Made by a program: the position numbers and the translations under genes. The notes below the pieces were generated by a model. The model saw nothing but the letters and a program-made list of their open reading frames with translations. It had not been told where the DNA came from and did no database searches. A stretch of DNA of 64,000 nucleotides from DATBLE01 sp963734065 (GTDB taxonomy: Bacteria > Actinomycetota > Thermoleophilia > Gaiellales > Gaiellaceae), in the NCBI GenBank assembly GCA_963734065.1, contig CAVTFN010000005.1, positions 744,001 through 808,000 of the forward strand, given 5' to 3'. Shown one piece after another: positions 21,772-29,488 of the stretch. The first letter of the stretch is position 1; each line of letters opens with the position of its first letter.

Positions 21772-24233
21772 CCGAGACCGCACACGAGACCCAGGTCGAG
21801 CTCGAGGTCGGGTACGCCTCCGGCAAGTCGATTCCGCGCAAGGAGGACGGCCGGCTGGTGCAGGGCCAGGGCGTGTTCGCCGACGACGTCAAGCGGCACG
21901 GGATGGGGTACGTGCATTTCGTGCGCTCGCCGTATGCGCATGCGGAGATCGTGTCGGTGGACGTCTCGGCCGCGGAGGCGCTGGACGGGGTGTACGGGAC
22001 GCTGACGCCGGACGAGGTGGCAAAGCTGACCGATCCGTTCTTCGAGCTGACGACGGAGCCCGGGAGCCGGATCAAGGACTACGCGCTGGCGGTCGGCCGG
22101 GTGCGGCACATCGGCGAGCCGGTGGTCGCCGTGGTGGCCGAGACGAGGGAGCGCGCGCGTGACGCGGCGGACCTGGTCGAGGTCGAGTACGAGCCGCTGG
22201 ACGTGATCGTGGACGCGCGCCGGGCACAGGACGAGACCGTGCCGGTGCTGCACGGCGATGCCGGGACGAACGTGGTCTGGTCGGGTCGCTTCGACTGGGG
22301 CGACATCGACGGGGCGCTGAAGGCCGCCGACCGGGTCGTGAAGATCGAGGAGCTGCATTTCGACCGGTTCTCGTCGACGCCCCTGGAGTGCTCGGCGGCG
22401 CTGGTCGAGTACGACCGCGGCACGGCGCAGTTCACGCTGCACTGCAACCACCAGATGCCGGGGGTGGCGGCGATCTGGATGGGCCCGGCCCTGCGGGTGC
22501 CGCTGGACCGGCTGCGCTTCGTCACGCAGGACATCGGGGGGGCGTTCGGCAACAAGATCACGACGCACACGTACCTGACCGCGTGCTGCCTGCTGGCGCG
22601 GAAGCTGAAGCGGCCGATCCAGTGGACGGAGTGGCGCACGGACCAGCACACCGCCAACGCGCACGGCAACGAGCGCTGGTTCCACGACATCGAGGTGGCG
22701 GTGCAGAACGACGGCACGATGCTCGGGTTCAAGGTGAAGGCGCTGGACGACTGCGGCGCGTTCCCACGGTATGAGCCGCTCGGCTGCATCATCTGGGCGC
22801 AGGTCACGCCCGGGCTGTACCGCTGGCGGAACATCCGCGTGGACTTCACCCAGGTGGTGACGAACAAGAGCCCGGTGGCGCCCAACCGCGGCTACTCGCG
22901 GATGCAGCAGCTGTGGCTGACCGAGCGGATCTGCGACATCGTCGCGCACGAGCTCGGTCTCGACCCGGTCGAGGTACGCAAGCGCAACTACATCAAGACC
23001 GAGGAGCTTCCCTACGAGACGCCGAACGGCTGCGTCTACGACTCCGGCGACTACGCGCGCTGCCTTGACATCGCGCTCGACCTGATCGACTACGACGCCG
23101 CCCGCGAGCGCCAGCAGACCGCGAACGGGAAGCTGATCGGCATCGGGATCGGCTCGACGCTCGATTCGGGCACGAACAACTTCGGCCAGTCGACGCTGCT
23201 CAACCCGGAGCTCCAGTTCTCGGGGAACAACGAGGTGGCGACGATCAAGCTCGACACCTTCGGCGAGATCGTCCTGACGCTCGGCACCGTCCCGCAGGGC
23301 CAGGGCCACGAGACGGTCGCGTCGCAGGTGGCGGCCGACATCCTCGGCGTCTCGCCGGACCAGATCCACGTGCGGCCCGGCCACGACTCGTACTGGAACT
23401 CGCATGCCGGCTTCTCGGGGACGTACGCGAGCCAGTTCGCGGTCACCGGCCTCGAGGCCGTCAAGGGCGCGACCGAGAAGCTCTCGCTCGAGCTCCGCCG
23501 GCTCGCCGGCGGCGTGCTCGGCGGCGCCGACCCCGACGACATCGTCCTCGAGGGCGGCTTCGCCAAGCGCAAGGACAACCCGGAGGCGGCGCTCCCGTTC
23601 ATGGCTTGTGGCGCAATCATCAACGCGAACAACGCGGCGATCCCGCCCGAGCTGCGCGACATCACGCTGAACTGCCGGTACGTCTACGTGCCACCGTTCG
23701 AGCTGCCGGACACGGAGAAGAAGTTCGGCAATCTGACCCTGACCTACGCGACGCAGATCCACGCTTGTGTGGTCGAAATCGACCCGGAGACCGGCGAGGT
23801 CGAGCTCGCCGACTACGCGGCGGTCGACGACTGCGGCATCCGGATCCATCCGCAGATCGTCGAGGGCCAGGTGCACGGCGCGACCGTCCACGGGATCGGC
23901 GCCGCCTTGCACGAGACGTTCGCCTACGACGAGTACGGGCAGCTGCTGACGTCCAATTTCTACGACTACCACGTCCCTCACGCGCTCGACCTGCCGGAGA
24001 TCAAGACCGGGCACATCGAGAGCCCCTCGCCGTTCTCGTCCCTCGGCACGAAGGGCATGGGCGAGGGCGGCGGCGCCGCGATCCACGCGATCTGCGCGGC
24101 GATCCAGGACGCGCTGCGCGCCGCGGGTAAGCCGGCGGTGGTCAACGACTCGTTCAACCCGCCCGAGCGGGTCTGGCGGATGCTCCAGGCCCCGGAGGAG
24201 ACGGCGGCTCTCGTGGAGGTAACCACTCAGTGA
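21768..24233 (+). CDS. Molybdenum hydroxylase large (Moco) subunit, CoxL-like but not canonical CO dehydrogenase
   Basis: 821 residues. The N-terminal domain (about 25-150) and the Moco-binding domains (160 onward) are complete, with GGAFGNK at 257-263 and the late conserved TKGMGEGGGAA whose Glu (about 766) is the general base. The active-site loop reads PNRGYSR (372-378). Form I CO dehydrogenase has AYxCSFR and form II AYRGAGR, so CO is an unlikely substrate; an N-heterocycle or aldehyde is more plausible. The ATG overlaps the small-subunit stop (ATGA), and the next gene (CoxG-like) is overlapped too. Confidence 0.9.
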   Translation: MTETAHETQVELEVGYASGKSIPRKEDGRLVQGQGVFADDVKRHGMGYVHFVRSPYAHAEIVSVDVSAAEALDGVYGTLTPDEVAKLTDPFFELTTEPGSRIKDYALAVGRVRHIGEPVVAVVAETRERARDAADLVEVEYEPLDVIVDARRAQDETVPVLHGDAGTNVVWSGRFDWGDIDGALKAADRVVKIEELHFDRFSSTPLECSAALVEYDRGTAQFTLHCNHQMPGVAAIWMGPALRVPLDRLRFVTQDIGGAFGNKITTHTYLTACCLLARKLKRPIQWTEWRTDQHTANAHGNERWFHDIEVAVQNDGTMLGFKVKALDDCGAFPRYEPLGCIIWAQVTPGLYRWRNIRVDFTQVVTNKSPVAPNRGYSRMQQLWLTERICDIVAHELGLDPVEVRKRNYIKTEELPYETPNGCVYDSGDYARCLDIALDLIDYDAARERQQTANGKLIGIGIGSTLDSGTNNFGQSTLLNPELQFSGNNEVATIKLDTFGEIVLTLGTVPQGQGHETVASQVAADILGVSPDQIHVRPGHDSYWNSHAGFSGTYASQFAVTGLEAVKGATEKLSLELRRLAGGVLGGADPDDIVLEGGFAKRKDNPEAALPFMACGAIINANNAAIPPELRDITLNCRYVYVPPFELPDTEKKFGNLTLTYATQIHACVVEIDPETGEVELADYAAVDDCGIRIHPQIVEGQVHGATVHGIGAALHETFAYDEYGQLLTSNFYDYHVPHALDLPEIKTGHIESPSPFSSLGTKGMGEGGGAAIHAICAAIQDALRAAGKPAVVNDSFNPPERVWRMLQAPEETAALVEVTTQ

Positions 24234-24763
24234 AAGTCGAAGGCACCAAGGAGTTCGACGCCCCGCCCCAGCTGGTCTGGGACGTCCTCAACGACCCGTC
24301 GAAGATGGCCAAGCTGCTCCCCGGCGTGGAGAGCTTCGAGATCCAGGACGACCGGCACTGGAAGGCGTCGGTGAAGATCCCGCTCGGCATGGGCGGCCTG
24401 AAGCTGAACTTCAGCTTCGAGAAGCTCGAGGAACGGCCGATCGAGTACGCCAAGCTCGCCTCGAAGGGCCAGGGCGTCGGCGCGATCGTCGCCATGGAGA
24501 CCGAGTTCAACCTCAAGCCCGACGGCGACAGGACGCACATGGACTGGGTCGCCGACGTCCGCGTCGCCGGCCCCATCGGCAGCATGGGCCAGCGGGTCTT
24601 CCAGCCGATCGTCAACCAGCAGGTCGGCAACGTGCTGAACGCGCTGCAGGAGCAGGTGGCCGAGGCGAAGGCCGACGGCACGAGCGGCGCCGAGGAAGGG
24701 CTCCACGCCGCCTCGCCCGAGGCGTCCGAGCCCGAGCCCGAGGGGCCGACCCACTCGGCGTGA
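24230..24763 (+). CDS. CoxG-like SRPBCC protein
   Basis: 177 residues. Residues 1-150 are a START/SRPBCC-type helix-grip domain of the CO dehydrogenase subunit G family (KEFDAPPQLVWDVLNDPSKMAKLLPGVESFE). A Glu/Pro/Ala-rich tail follows (SPEASEPEPEGP). CoxG proteins help assemble or anchor molybdenum hydroxylases at the membrane. This one lacks a clear C-terminal membrane helix. The GTG start overlaps the large-subunit stop (GTGA), completing the M-S-L-G operon, which ends at a hairpin 23 bp downstream. Confidence 0.88.
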   Translation: MKVEGTKEFDAPPQLVWDVLNDPSKMAKLLPGVESFEIQDDRHWKASVKIPLGMGGLKLNFSFEKLEERPIEYAKLASKGQGVGAIVAMETEFNLKPDGDRTHMDWVADVRVAGPIGSMGQRVFQPIVNQQVGNVLNALQEQVAEAKADGTSGAEEGLHAASPEASEPEPEGPTHSA

Positions 24764-24785
24764 GCGAGGCCCCGACGACACGGTC

Positions 24786-24806
24786 CTGATCGGCTTCGCC
24801 GATCAG
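24786..24806 (+). terminator. Hairpin terminator after the Mo-hydroxylase operon
   Basis: CTGATCGGC-TTC-GCCGATCAG is a perfect 9-bp stem with a three-base loop, 22 bp after the CoxG-like stop. It lacks a T-run, as is common for hairpins in high-GC actinobacteria. Confidence 0.65.
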
Positions 24807-24888
24807 TGAGCCGGTCATCCGCTCGAGCGCCCGGCCCAGAGTGCGCTACAGATACCGTGGCGGGCAACGTCGGAGAACGAAGGTTCGT

Positions 24889-25293
24889 ATGCCTGATCTG
24901 GCCGACATCGAGGGAATCGGGCCGACCTACGCGGAAAAGCTCGCAGCGGCAGGCATCTCCGGAGTCGACGGCCTCCTGGCGGCTGGAGGCAGCCCCAAGG
25001 GGCGCGCCGACCTGGCGGCACAGACGGGGGTCGACCCGGCGCTGATCCTGGAGTGGGTGAACCACGCCGATCTGTACCGGATCGACGGCGTGGGCAGCGA
25101 GTACGCCGACCTGCTCGAAGCGGCCGGCGTCGATTCGGTCGTCGAGCTCGCGACACGCAACCCCGGCAACCTGACCGAGCAGCTCGGCAAGACCAACAAG
25201 CAGAAGAACCTCGTTCGGGCGTTGCCGAGCGAGAGCCAGGTGACCGGGTGGGTCGAGCAGGCCAAGGGGCTCGATCGCGCCGTGCACCACTAG
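24889..25293 (+). CDS. DUF4332 helix-hairpin-helix protein
   Basis: 134 residues matching the DUF4332 pattern. Two helix-hairpin-helix-like units are visible: IEGIGPTYAEKLAAAGI near residue 6 and RIDGVGSEYADLLEAAGV near 65. Between them is LAAQTGVDPALILEWVNHADL, and the tail LVRALPSESQVTGWVEQAK is typical. The fold suggests nucleic acid or protein binding; the function is unknown. The ATG at 24889 follows GAACGAAGG; upstream in-frame codons show no homology. Confidence 0.82.
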   Translation: MPDLADIEGIGPTYAEKLAAAGISGVDGLLAAGGSPKGRADLAAQTGVDPALILEWVNHADLYRIDGVGSEYADLLEAAGVDSVVELATRNPGNLTEQLGKTNKQKNLVRALPSESQVTGWVEQAKGLDRAVHH

Positions 25294-25334
25294 CTGGTCG
25301 AGCGGTGGCGGCCGGCTCGATGCCGGCGCCGCCC

Positions 25335-25535
25335 TTACTCGAGCACGAACGAGATCCGCAGAGTCACACGGTAGGCGGTAACCGCGCCGTTCTCGACGTC
25401 GACCTTCTGCTCCGACACCCAGGCGCCTTTGATCTCGCGCAGGGTCTCGCCGCTCTTCTCGATGCCGGTGCGAACCGCGTCCTCGAAGCTCTCGGGGGAG
25501 CTCGCCGTCACCTCGATCACCTTTGCAACTGACAT
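25335..25535 (-). CDS. Dodecin, flavin-binding storage protein
   Basis: 66 residues, the normal dodecin size. MSVAKVIEVTASSPESFEDA, then LREIKGAWVSEQKVDVENG and YRVTLRISFVLE match the family, which forms hollow dodecamers that bind FMN, riboflavin or lumichrome. The Trp and Gln in GAWVSEQ are the flavin-stacking and contact residues. A GGGAGG Shine-Dalgarno lies 5 bases before the ATG. The many flavoenzymes in this window make a flavin buffer sensible. Confidence 0.93.
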   Translation of the reverse strand: MSVAKVIEVTASSPESFEDAVRTGIEKSGETLREIKGAWVSEQKVDVENGAVTAYRVTLRISFVLE

Positions 25536-25632
25536 CACGTCCTCCCTTCCGGGTTGATTGGAACAGAGCGAGGTCGGGACGGTCTGCCCGCCGGGGCGAG
25601 AATGCAACCCGCCGGCGCGCGGAGAACAGCGC

Positions 25633-27438
25633 TCACCCGGTCGTGGCGGCGACCTCGGCGGACGGAGCGCTCGTATTGCCCGACGTGTCGACGGCCCGGA
25701 CCACGTAGTACGCGGTGGTCCCGCGCGGAACGGCCGCATCGACGAACGCCGGCCGGTCGATGAACGGGCCGACGGGCTGGTACGGACCGCCGCTCGCCGT
25801 CGACCGGTACACGCGGTAGCCGGCGAGGTCGGGCTCCACTCCGTACGACCAGCTCAGCGCGACGATGCCCGCGCCGCCCGGCGTGGCCACGGGCGCGGAC
25901 GGCGGGGCCGGAGCGGCACGATCGCCGAAGAGGAAACGGAGCCGCGCGAGCACGGGGACGACGCCGACCTCCCGGTTCTCCGAGACCGGGAAGTCGCCGC
26001 CGCCGGGCAGCTCGTCGTGCAGGCAGATCGCGGTGGCGACCGCGCTCGCCTCGTGCTCGGCGGTCCACTGGAGCGTCGTCTCTCCCCCGCCGGACGAGGC
26101 GAGCTTCTGCGCGGTCGCACGCCTTCGCAGCTCGTCCCGGATCACACCGCGCGCCACCGCTAGGGTCGCGTGCGACCGGGTCAGCGCCTCCAGGAACCCG
26201 CGGCGGCCGCCGCGGAACCGGGCGACCGCCGCCCGCTCGGCGCTCGCCACGGCCGCGTCCGGGACCGCCGCTCCGGACTGCAGCACGGCACTCGAGAAGG
26301 CAGCGGACAGAGCTTCGTGCCGGTTGTGGAGCACAGCTGCGAGCCCGTCGACGGCGGAAGTGGCCACCGTCCCGCCGGCGAACGTACAGGTCGCGCCGGC
26401 CGGGAGCACGATCTGCCCCTCCGTGCGCGATGCGTTGAACGCGGGCCCCGCCTTCGTCGGTGCGTCGCACAGCTTCGGGTCGCGCGCCCACAGGTAGGCG
26501 CAGGCGGTGACGAGCTTGTCCGGGTCGTCTGCCCCGAACAGCGCCCAACCCCAGGACCAGATCGAGCCCAGCCCGGTCTCCCTTGCCACCTGGGCCGTAG
26601 CGATCGCCTGCCACTTGACCACCCGCAGCCATGCCTCGACGGGCTCGAGGCCCTGGCGTCCGCCGATCCCGGCCGCCCGCGCGGAGTGGAAGCCGAGCGC
26701 GATCCCGAGCTTGCTCTGCGGAATGCCGATCCCGTGGAACTGTGCGACGAAGCTGCGCCCGCCCTCACGTACCCGGCGTGCGCCGAGCACCGGTCCGAGC
26801 TCGGAAAGCCTGGCGCCGCTGAAGTACAGCTCGTAGACGATCGAGCCGACGCTCGCGGCCTGGCGCCACCAGTCGGCAGCGGTGCCGTCGGTGTTCGGAT
26901 CCCCGTGGACGAAGAGCACCGGTCGCGCGCCGCGGTCGTGGAGCCGTTTCATCAGCTCGAGGACGTTCGCCCGGTAGGTCGTGTTCGACGGCGACCATGG
27001 CGTCTTCAGCGACTCGCCGAAGAGCTCGTTGAGCGCGATCACCGGCGTCGCGCACGCCGTCGAGGCCGAAGCCCGCTGGAACAGCGCATCCGCGGTCGCG
27101 TCGATCGATCCAGGGTCGCTGGGATCGGTCGGCTGGCCGACCAGCGTCGGCAGATGCAGCTCGAAGTACGTGGTCGCCGCGCCCTTGTCGCGGAATTGCT
27201 TCGGGATGACCGTGCCGCTCGCCGTGACGACGACGCCGGGCTGCGCGAAGAGCGCGCGGACGTCGGGCGCGACGCTGCCCTCGGCGTAGTCGATCCAGAC
27301 CGGCGCTGCGGTGGGGATGCCACACGGGTCGGTTGTCTGACGGGGCGCCGCGCCGGCTCCGCCGACAATGCCTGTGCCGGCCACAACGGCGACCAGCCAG
27401 CAGAGCGTCCGGGCGCCCGACCTGCCGATGCGAAACAC
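25633..27438 (-). CDS. Large secreted protein with C-terminal fibronectin type III domain
   Basis: 601 residues. The N-terminus is a signal peptide (FRIGRSGARTLCWLVAVVAGTGIVGGAGAA). The central 60-480 has no domain I can name. It contains PVLFVHGDPNTDG, WSWGWALFG and several cysteines, and an alpha-helical stretch around 400-460. Residues about 505-598 are an FN3 domain (VALSWSYGVEPDLAGYRVYRS, YYVVRAVDTSGNTSAPS), common in extracellular glycan-active enzymes. A glycosidase-like TIM barrel in the centre is possible but unproven. The GTG at 27438 follows AAGGAG. The frame stays open upstream without similarity. Confidence 0.6.
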   Translation of the reverse strand: MFRIGRSGARTLCWLVAVVAGTGIVGGAGAAPRQTTDPCGIPTAAPVWIDYAEGSVAPDVRALFAQPGVVVTASGTVIPKQFRDKGAATTYFELHLPTLVGQPTDPSDPGSIDATADALFQRASASTACATPVIALNELFGESLKTPWSPSNTTYRANVLELMKRLHDRGARPVLFVHGDPNTDGTAADWWRQAASVGSIVYELYFSGARLSELGPVLGARRVREGGRSFVAQFHGIGIPQSKLGIALGFHSARAAGIGGRQGLEPVEAWLRVVKWQAIATAQVARETGLGSIWSWGWALFGADDPDKLVTACAYLWARDPKLCDAPTKAGPAFNASRTEGQIVLPAGATCTFAGGTVATSAVDGLAAVLHNRHEALSAAFSSAVLQSGAAVPDAAVASAERAAVARFRGGRRGFLEALTRSHATLAVARGVIRDELRRRATAQKLASSGGGETTLQWTAEHEASAVATAICLHDELPGGGDFPVSENREVGVVPVLARLRFLFGDRAAPAPPSAPVATPGGAGIVALSWSYGVEPDLAGYRVYRSTASGGPYQPVGPFIDRPAFVDAAVPRGTTAYYVVRAVDTSGNTSAPSAEVAATTG

Positions 27439-27566
27439 GATTTCGACTCCTTGTTGCTCGACGACGTGCCTGCCAGGCAGGACGCTACTCCTACGTGACG
27501 GCCGATACAAACCCGCGTTTAGCGCCGCATTAGCGCCGCCTGGCAGCTGTCGCCGACCCCGGTTTT

Positions 27567-28580
27567 TCAGGTGCCTGCCGGGCGAGGGACGACCGGCGGC
27601 GGCTGAGGCGCCTCGTCGGTTCCCGCGCTCGTCGCCTGGACGGCCGAGTCGATCTCGGCCAGCGTCTGTTCGTCCAGCTCGAGGCGGTCCGCGCCGAGCC
27701 AGCCGTCGAGCTGGGACGGGCGACGACCACCGACGATCGCGCCCGTCACGCCGGGCACGGCCAGCACCCAGCCCAGCGCAAGCGACGCGACGGTGACACC
27801 GAGTCGCGACGCGATCGGCCCGAGCGCCTCGACGAGCGCCAGGTTCCGCGAGAGCGCCGGCTCCTGGAACGGCGGCGCCTTCCGGCGCCAGTCGTCCTCG
27901 GCCAGGCGGTCGAGCCCTTCACGGTTGAAGGAGCCCGTCAAGAGCCCGGAGGCCATCGGGGAATAGGCGATCACACCGGTTCCGTGCTCGTGCGCCCAGG
28001 GAATCAGCTCCCGTCGCGCGTGGCGGTTGAGGAGCGAGAGCGGCGGCTGCAGCGAGTCCACGTGCCGGATCGCCTCGCACGCCTCGAGGCGCGGGACGTC
28101 GAAGTTGCAGACGCCGAGCCAGCGCACCTTGCCCTCCTCGACCAGCTCGACCATCGTCCCCCACGACTCCTCGACCGGAGTGCCGGTGCCGTAGTCCGGC
28201 CAGTGGAACTGGTACAGGTCGATCCGCTCCACCTGCAGCCGCTGCAGGCTGGCCTCGCACTCCGCCCGGATCGACTCCGGCCGCAGGTCGAAAAAGACCT
28301 CGCCTCCGCGCCACGGCCGGCCGCACTTCGTGAACACGAGCACGTCCTCCCCGGCCCGGAACGGCTCCAGCGCCCGGCCGACCACCTCCTCGGAGTGGCC
28401 GTCACCGTACGTCGGCGCCGTGTCGATCCAGCTGACGCCCGCCTCCACCGCGCGCCGGATCGCAGCGACCGACTCGTCGTCGTCGACCGCGCCCCAGCCG
28501 AACCGGTAGCGGCCCGCCAGCGCCCAGGTACCGAAGCCGAGCGCGCTGATCTCCGGGCCCGCGCGGCCGAGCCCGCGCAT
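27567..28580 (-). CDS. Aldo/keto reductase of the sugar locus
   Basis: 337 residues with LGFGTWALAG, SWIDTAPTYGDGHSEEVVG (catalytic Asp and Tyr), VFTKCGRP (Lys) and DLYQFHWPDYGTG (His). The cofactor-binding C-terminus has VTGAIVGGRRPSQLDGWL. The Pro-rich tail is unusual. The ATG overlaps the epimerase stop by one base (TGATG). Together with the epimerase and dehydratase genes upstream it probably oxidises or reduces a sugar in the same pathway. Confidence 0.87.
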   Translation of the reverse strand: MRGLGRAGPEISALGFGTWALAGRYRFGWGAVDDDESVAAIRRAVEAGVSWIDTAPTYGDGHSEEVVGRALEPFRAGEDVLVFTKCGRPWRGGEVFFDLRPESIRAECEASLQRLQVERIDLYQFHWPDYGTGTPVEESWGTMVELVEEGKVRWLGVCNFDVPRLEACEAIRHVDSLQPPLSLLNRHARRELIPWAHEHGTGVIAYSPMASGLLTGSFNREGLDRLAEDDWRRKAPPFQEPALSRNLALVEALGPIASRLGVTVASLALGWVLAVPGVTGAIVGGRRPSQLDGWLGADRLELDEQTLAEIDSAVQATSAGTDEAPQPPPVVPRPAGT

Positions 28581-29488
28581 CACCACGGCGCGCTCACGCC
28601 CTCCTTCAGCCGCCCGTCGGCGTCGAGGTAGTCCCGCCAGGAGCGCTTCGGCTCCCAGCCGAGAACCCGGCGCGCCTTCGAGCAATCCACGGCAGAGGCG
28701 TCAGGGCGATCGATCGGCCTGAGCTCGACCCGCCTCGACCCGTGGTAACGCCGCACGATCTCCTCGAGCGCGTGGCCGCCGATCGTGTCCGGCGAGGCGA
28801 CGTACAACACCTCGTGGCCCGGTAGCTCCGACTCGACCGCGAGCACGGTCGCCTCGCAGAGGTCGTAGACGTCGACGTACGAGCAGAAGTTGCCGATCAG
28901 CACCGATGGGTCGCGCACGATCGGGCCGAGGTTGCGCTCGTAGCTGGCGACGTCCTGGACCCAGCAGGGTCGGATCGAGATGGTCGCGATGTCCGCCCGT
29001 TCCGGCGCTCGCTCCATCAGGAGCTCGCCGAACCACTTGGCGGTCGCATACGAGTCCTGGGGTCGGACCGGATGATCCTCGTCGATCGGCAGGTAGTCCG
29101 GTTCGAACGGGCGGTGGGCGAAGATGAACCCGGGCACCGTCTCGCTGGAGAAGTTGACGAAGCGGCCCACGCCGGCCGCGATCGCCGCCTCCAGCAGGTT
29201 GAAGGTGGCCATCAGGTTGTTGCCGAAGACGACGCTCGGCGCGTGATGGAGCGGCTGCGGGATCGCGGCGGTGTGGGCGACCGCATCGCAGCCTCTCACC
29301 AGCGCGTCGACGGACCCGACGTCGGTCAGGTCGACCTGCCAGTAGTCCTCCGCCTGCCGCGGATCCTCGAGCCGGTCCCAGGTCGGCAGAGTGAGATCGG
29401 TGGCGCGCACGTCGTGCCCCGCCCGCATCAGCGCCGGGACGAGCGCGCGGCCGACCTTCCCGTGCGCGCCGGTGACGAGGACCTTCAC
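28580..29488 (-). CDS. NAD-dependent epimerase/dehydratase-type SDR
   Basis: 302 residues of the extended short-chain dehydrogenase family. The Rossmann motif VTGAHGKVG is at the N-terminus, then AHTAAIPQP, the SSETVPG strand and the catalytic YATAK (Tyr-x-x-x-Lys). Members include UDP-sugar epimerases and uronate dehydrogenase. In a locus with an IlvD-type sugar-acid dehydratase an oxidising role on a sugar is likely (inference). The GTG start overlaps the dehydratase stop (GTGA), which resolves where the protein begins. Confidence 0.87.
   Translation of the reverse strand: MKVLVTGAHGKVGRALVPALMRAGHDVRATDLTLPTWDRLEDPRQAEDYWQVDLTDVGSVDALVRGCDAVAHTAAIPQPLHHAPSVVFGNNLMATFNLLEAAIAAGVGRFVNFSSETVPGFIFAHRPFEPDYLPIDEDHPVRPQDSYATAKWFGELLMERAPERADIATISIRPCWVQDVASYERNLGPIVRDPSVLIGNFCSYVDVYDLCEATVLAVESELPGHEVLYVASPDTIGGHALEEIVRRYHGSRRVELRPIDRPDASAVDCSKARRVLGWEPKRSWRDYLDADGRLKEGVSAPW

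Noticed and set aside
21768..24233. Carbon monoxide dehydrogenase large subunit (coxL)
   Set aside because: The active-site loop is PNRGYSR, not AYxCSFR or AYRGAGR, so a CO dehydrogenase label is not supported. It is kept as a general molybdenum hydroxylase.
27439..27566. Riboswitch in the leader of the FN3 protein gene
   Set aside because: It has a CCTGCC-A-GGCAGG palindrome and a duplicated TTAGCGCCGC, but no recognisable aptamer core.
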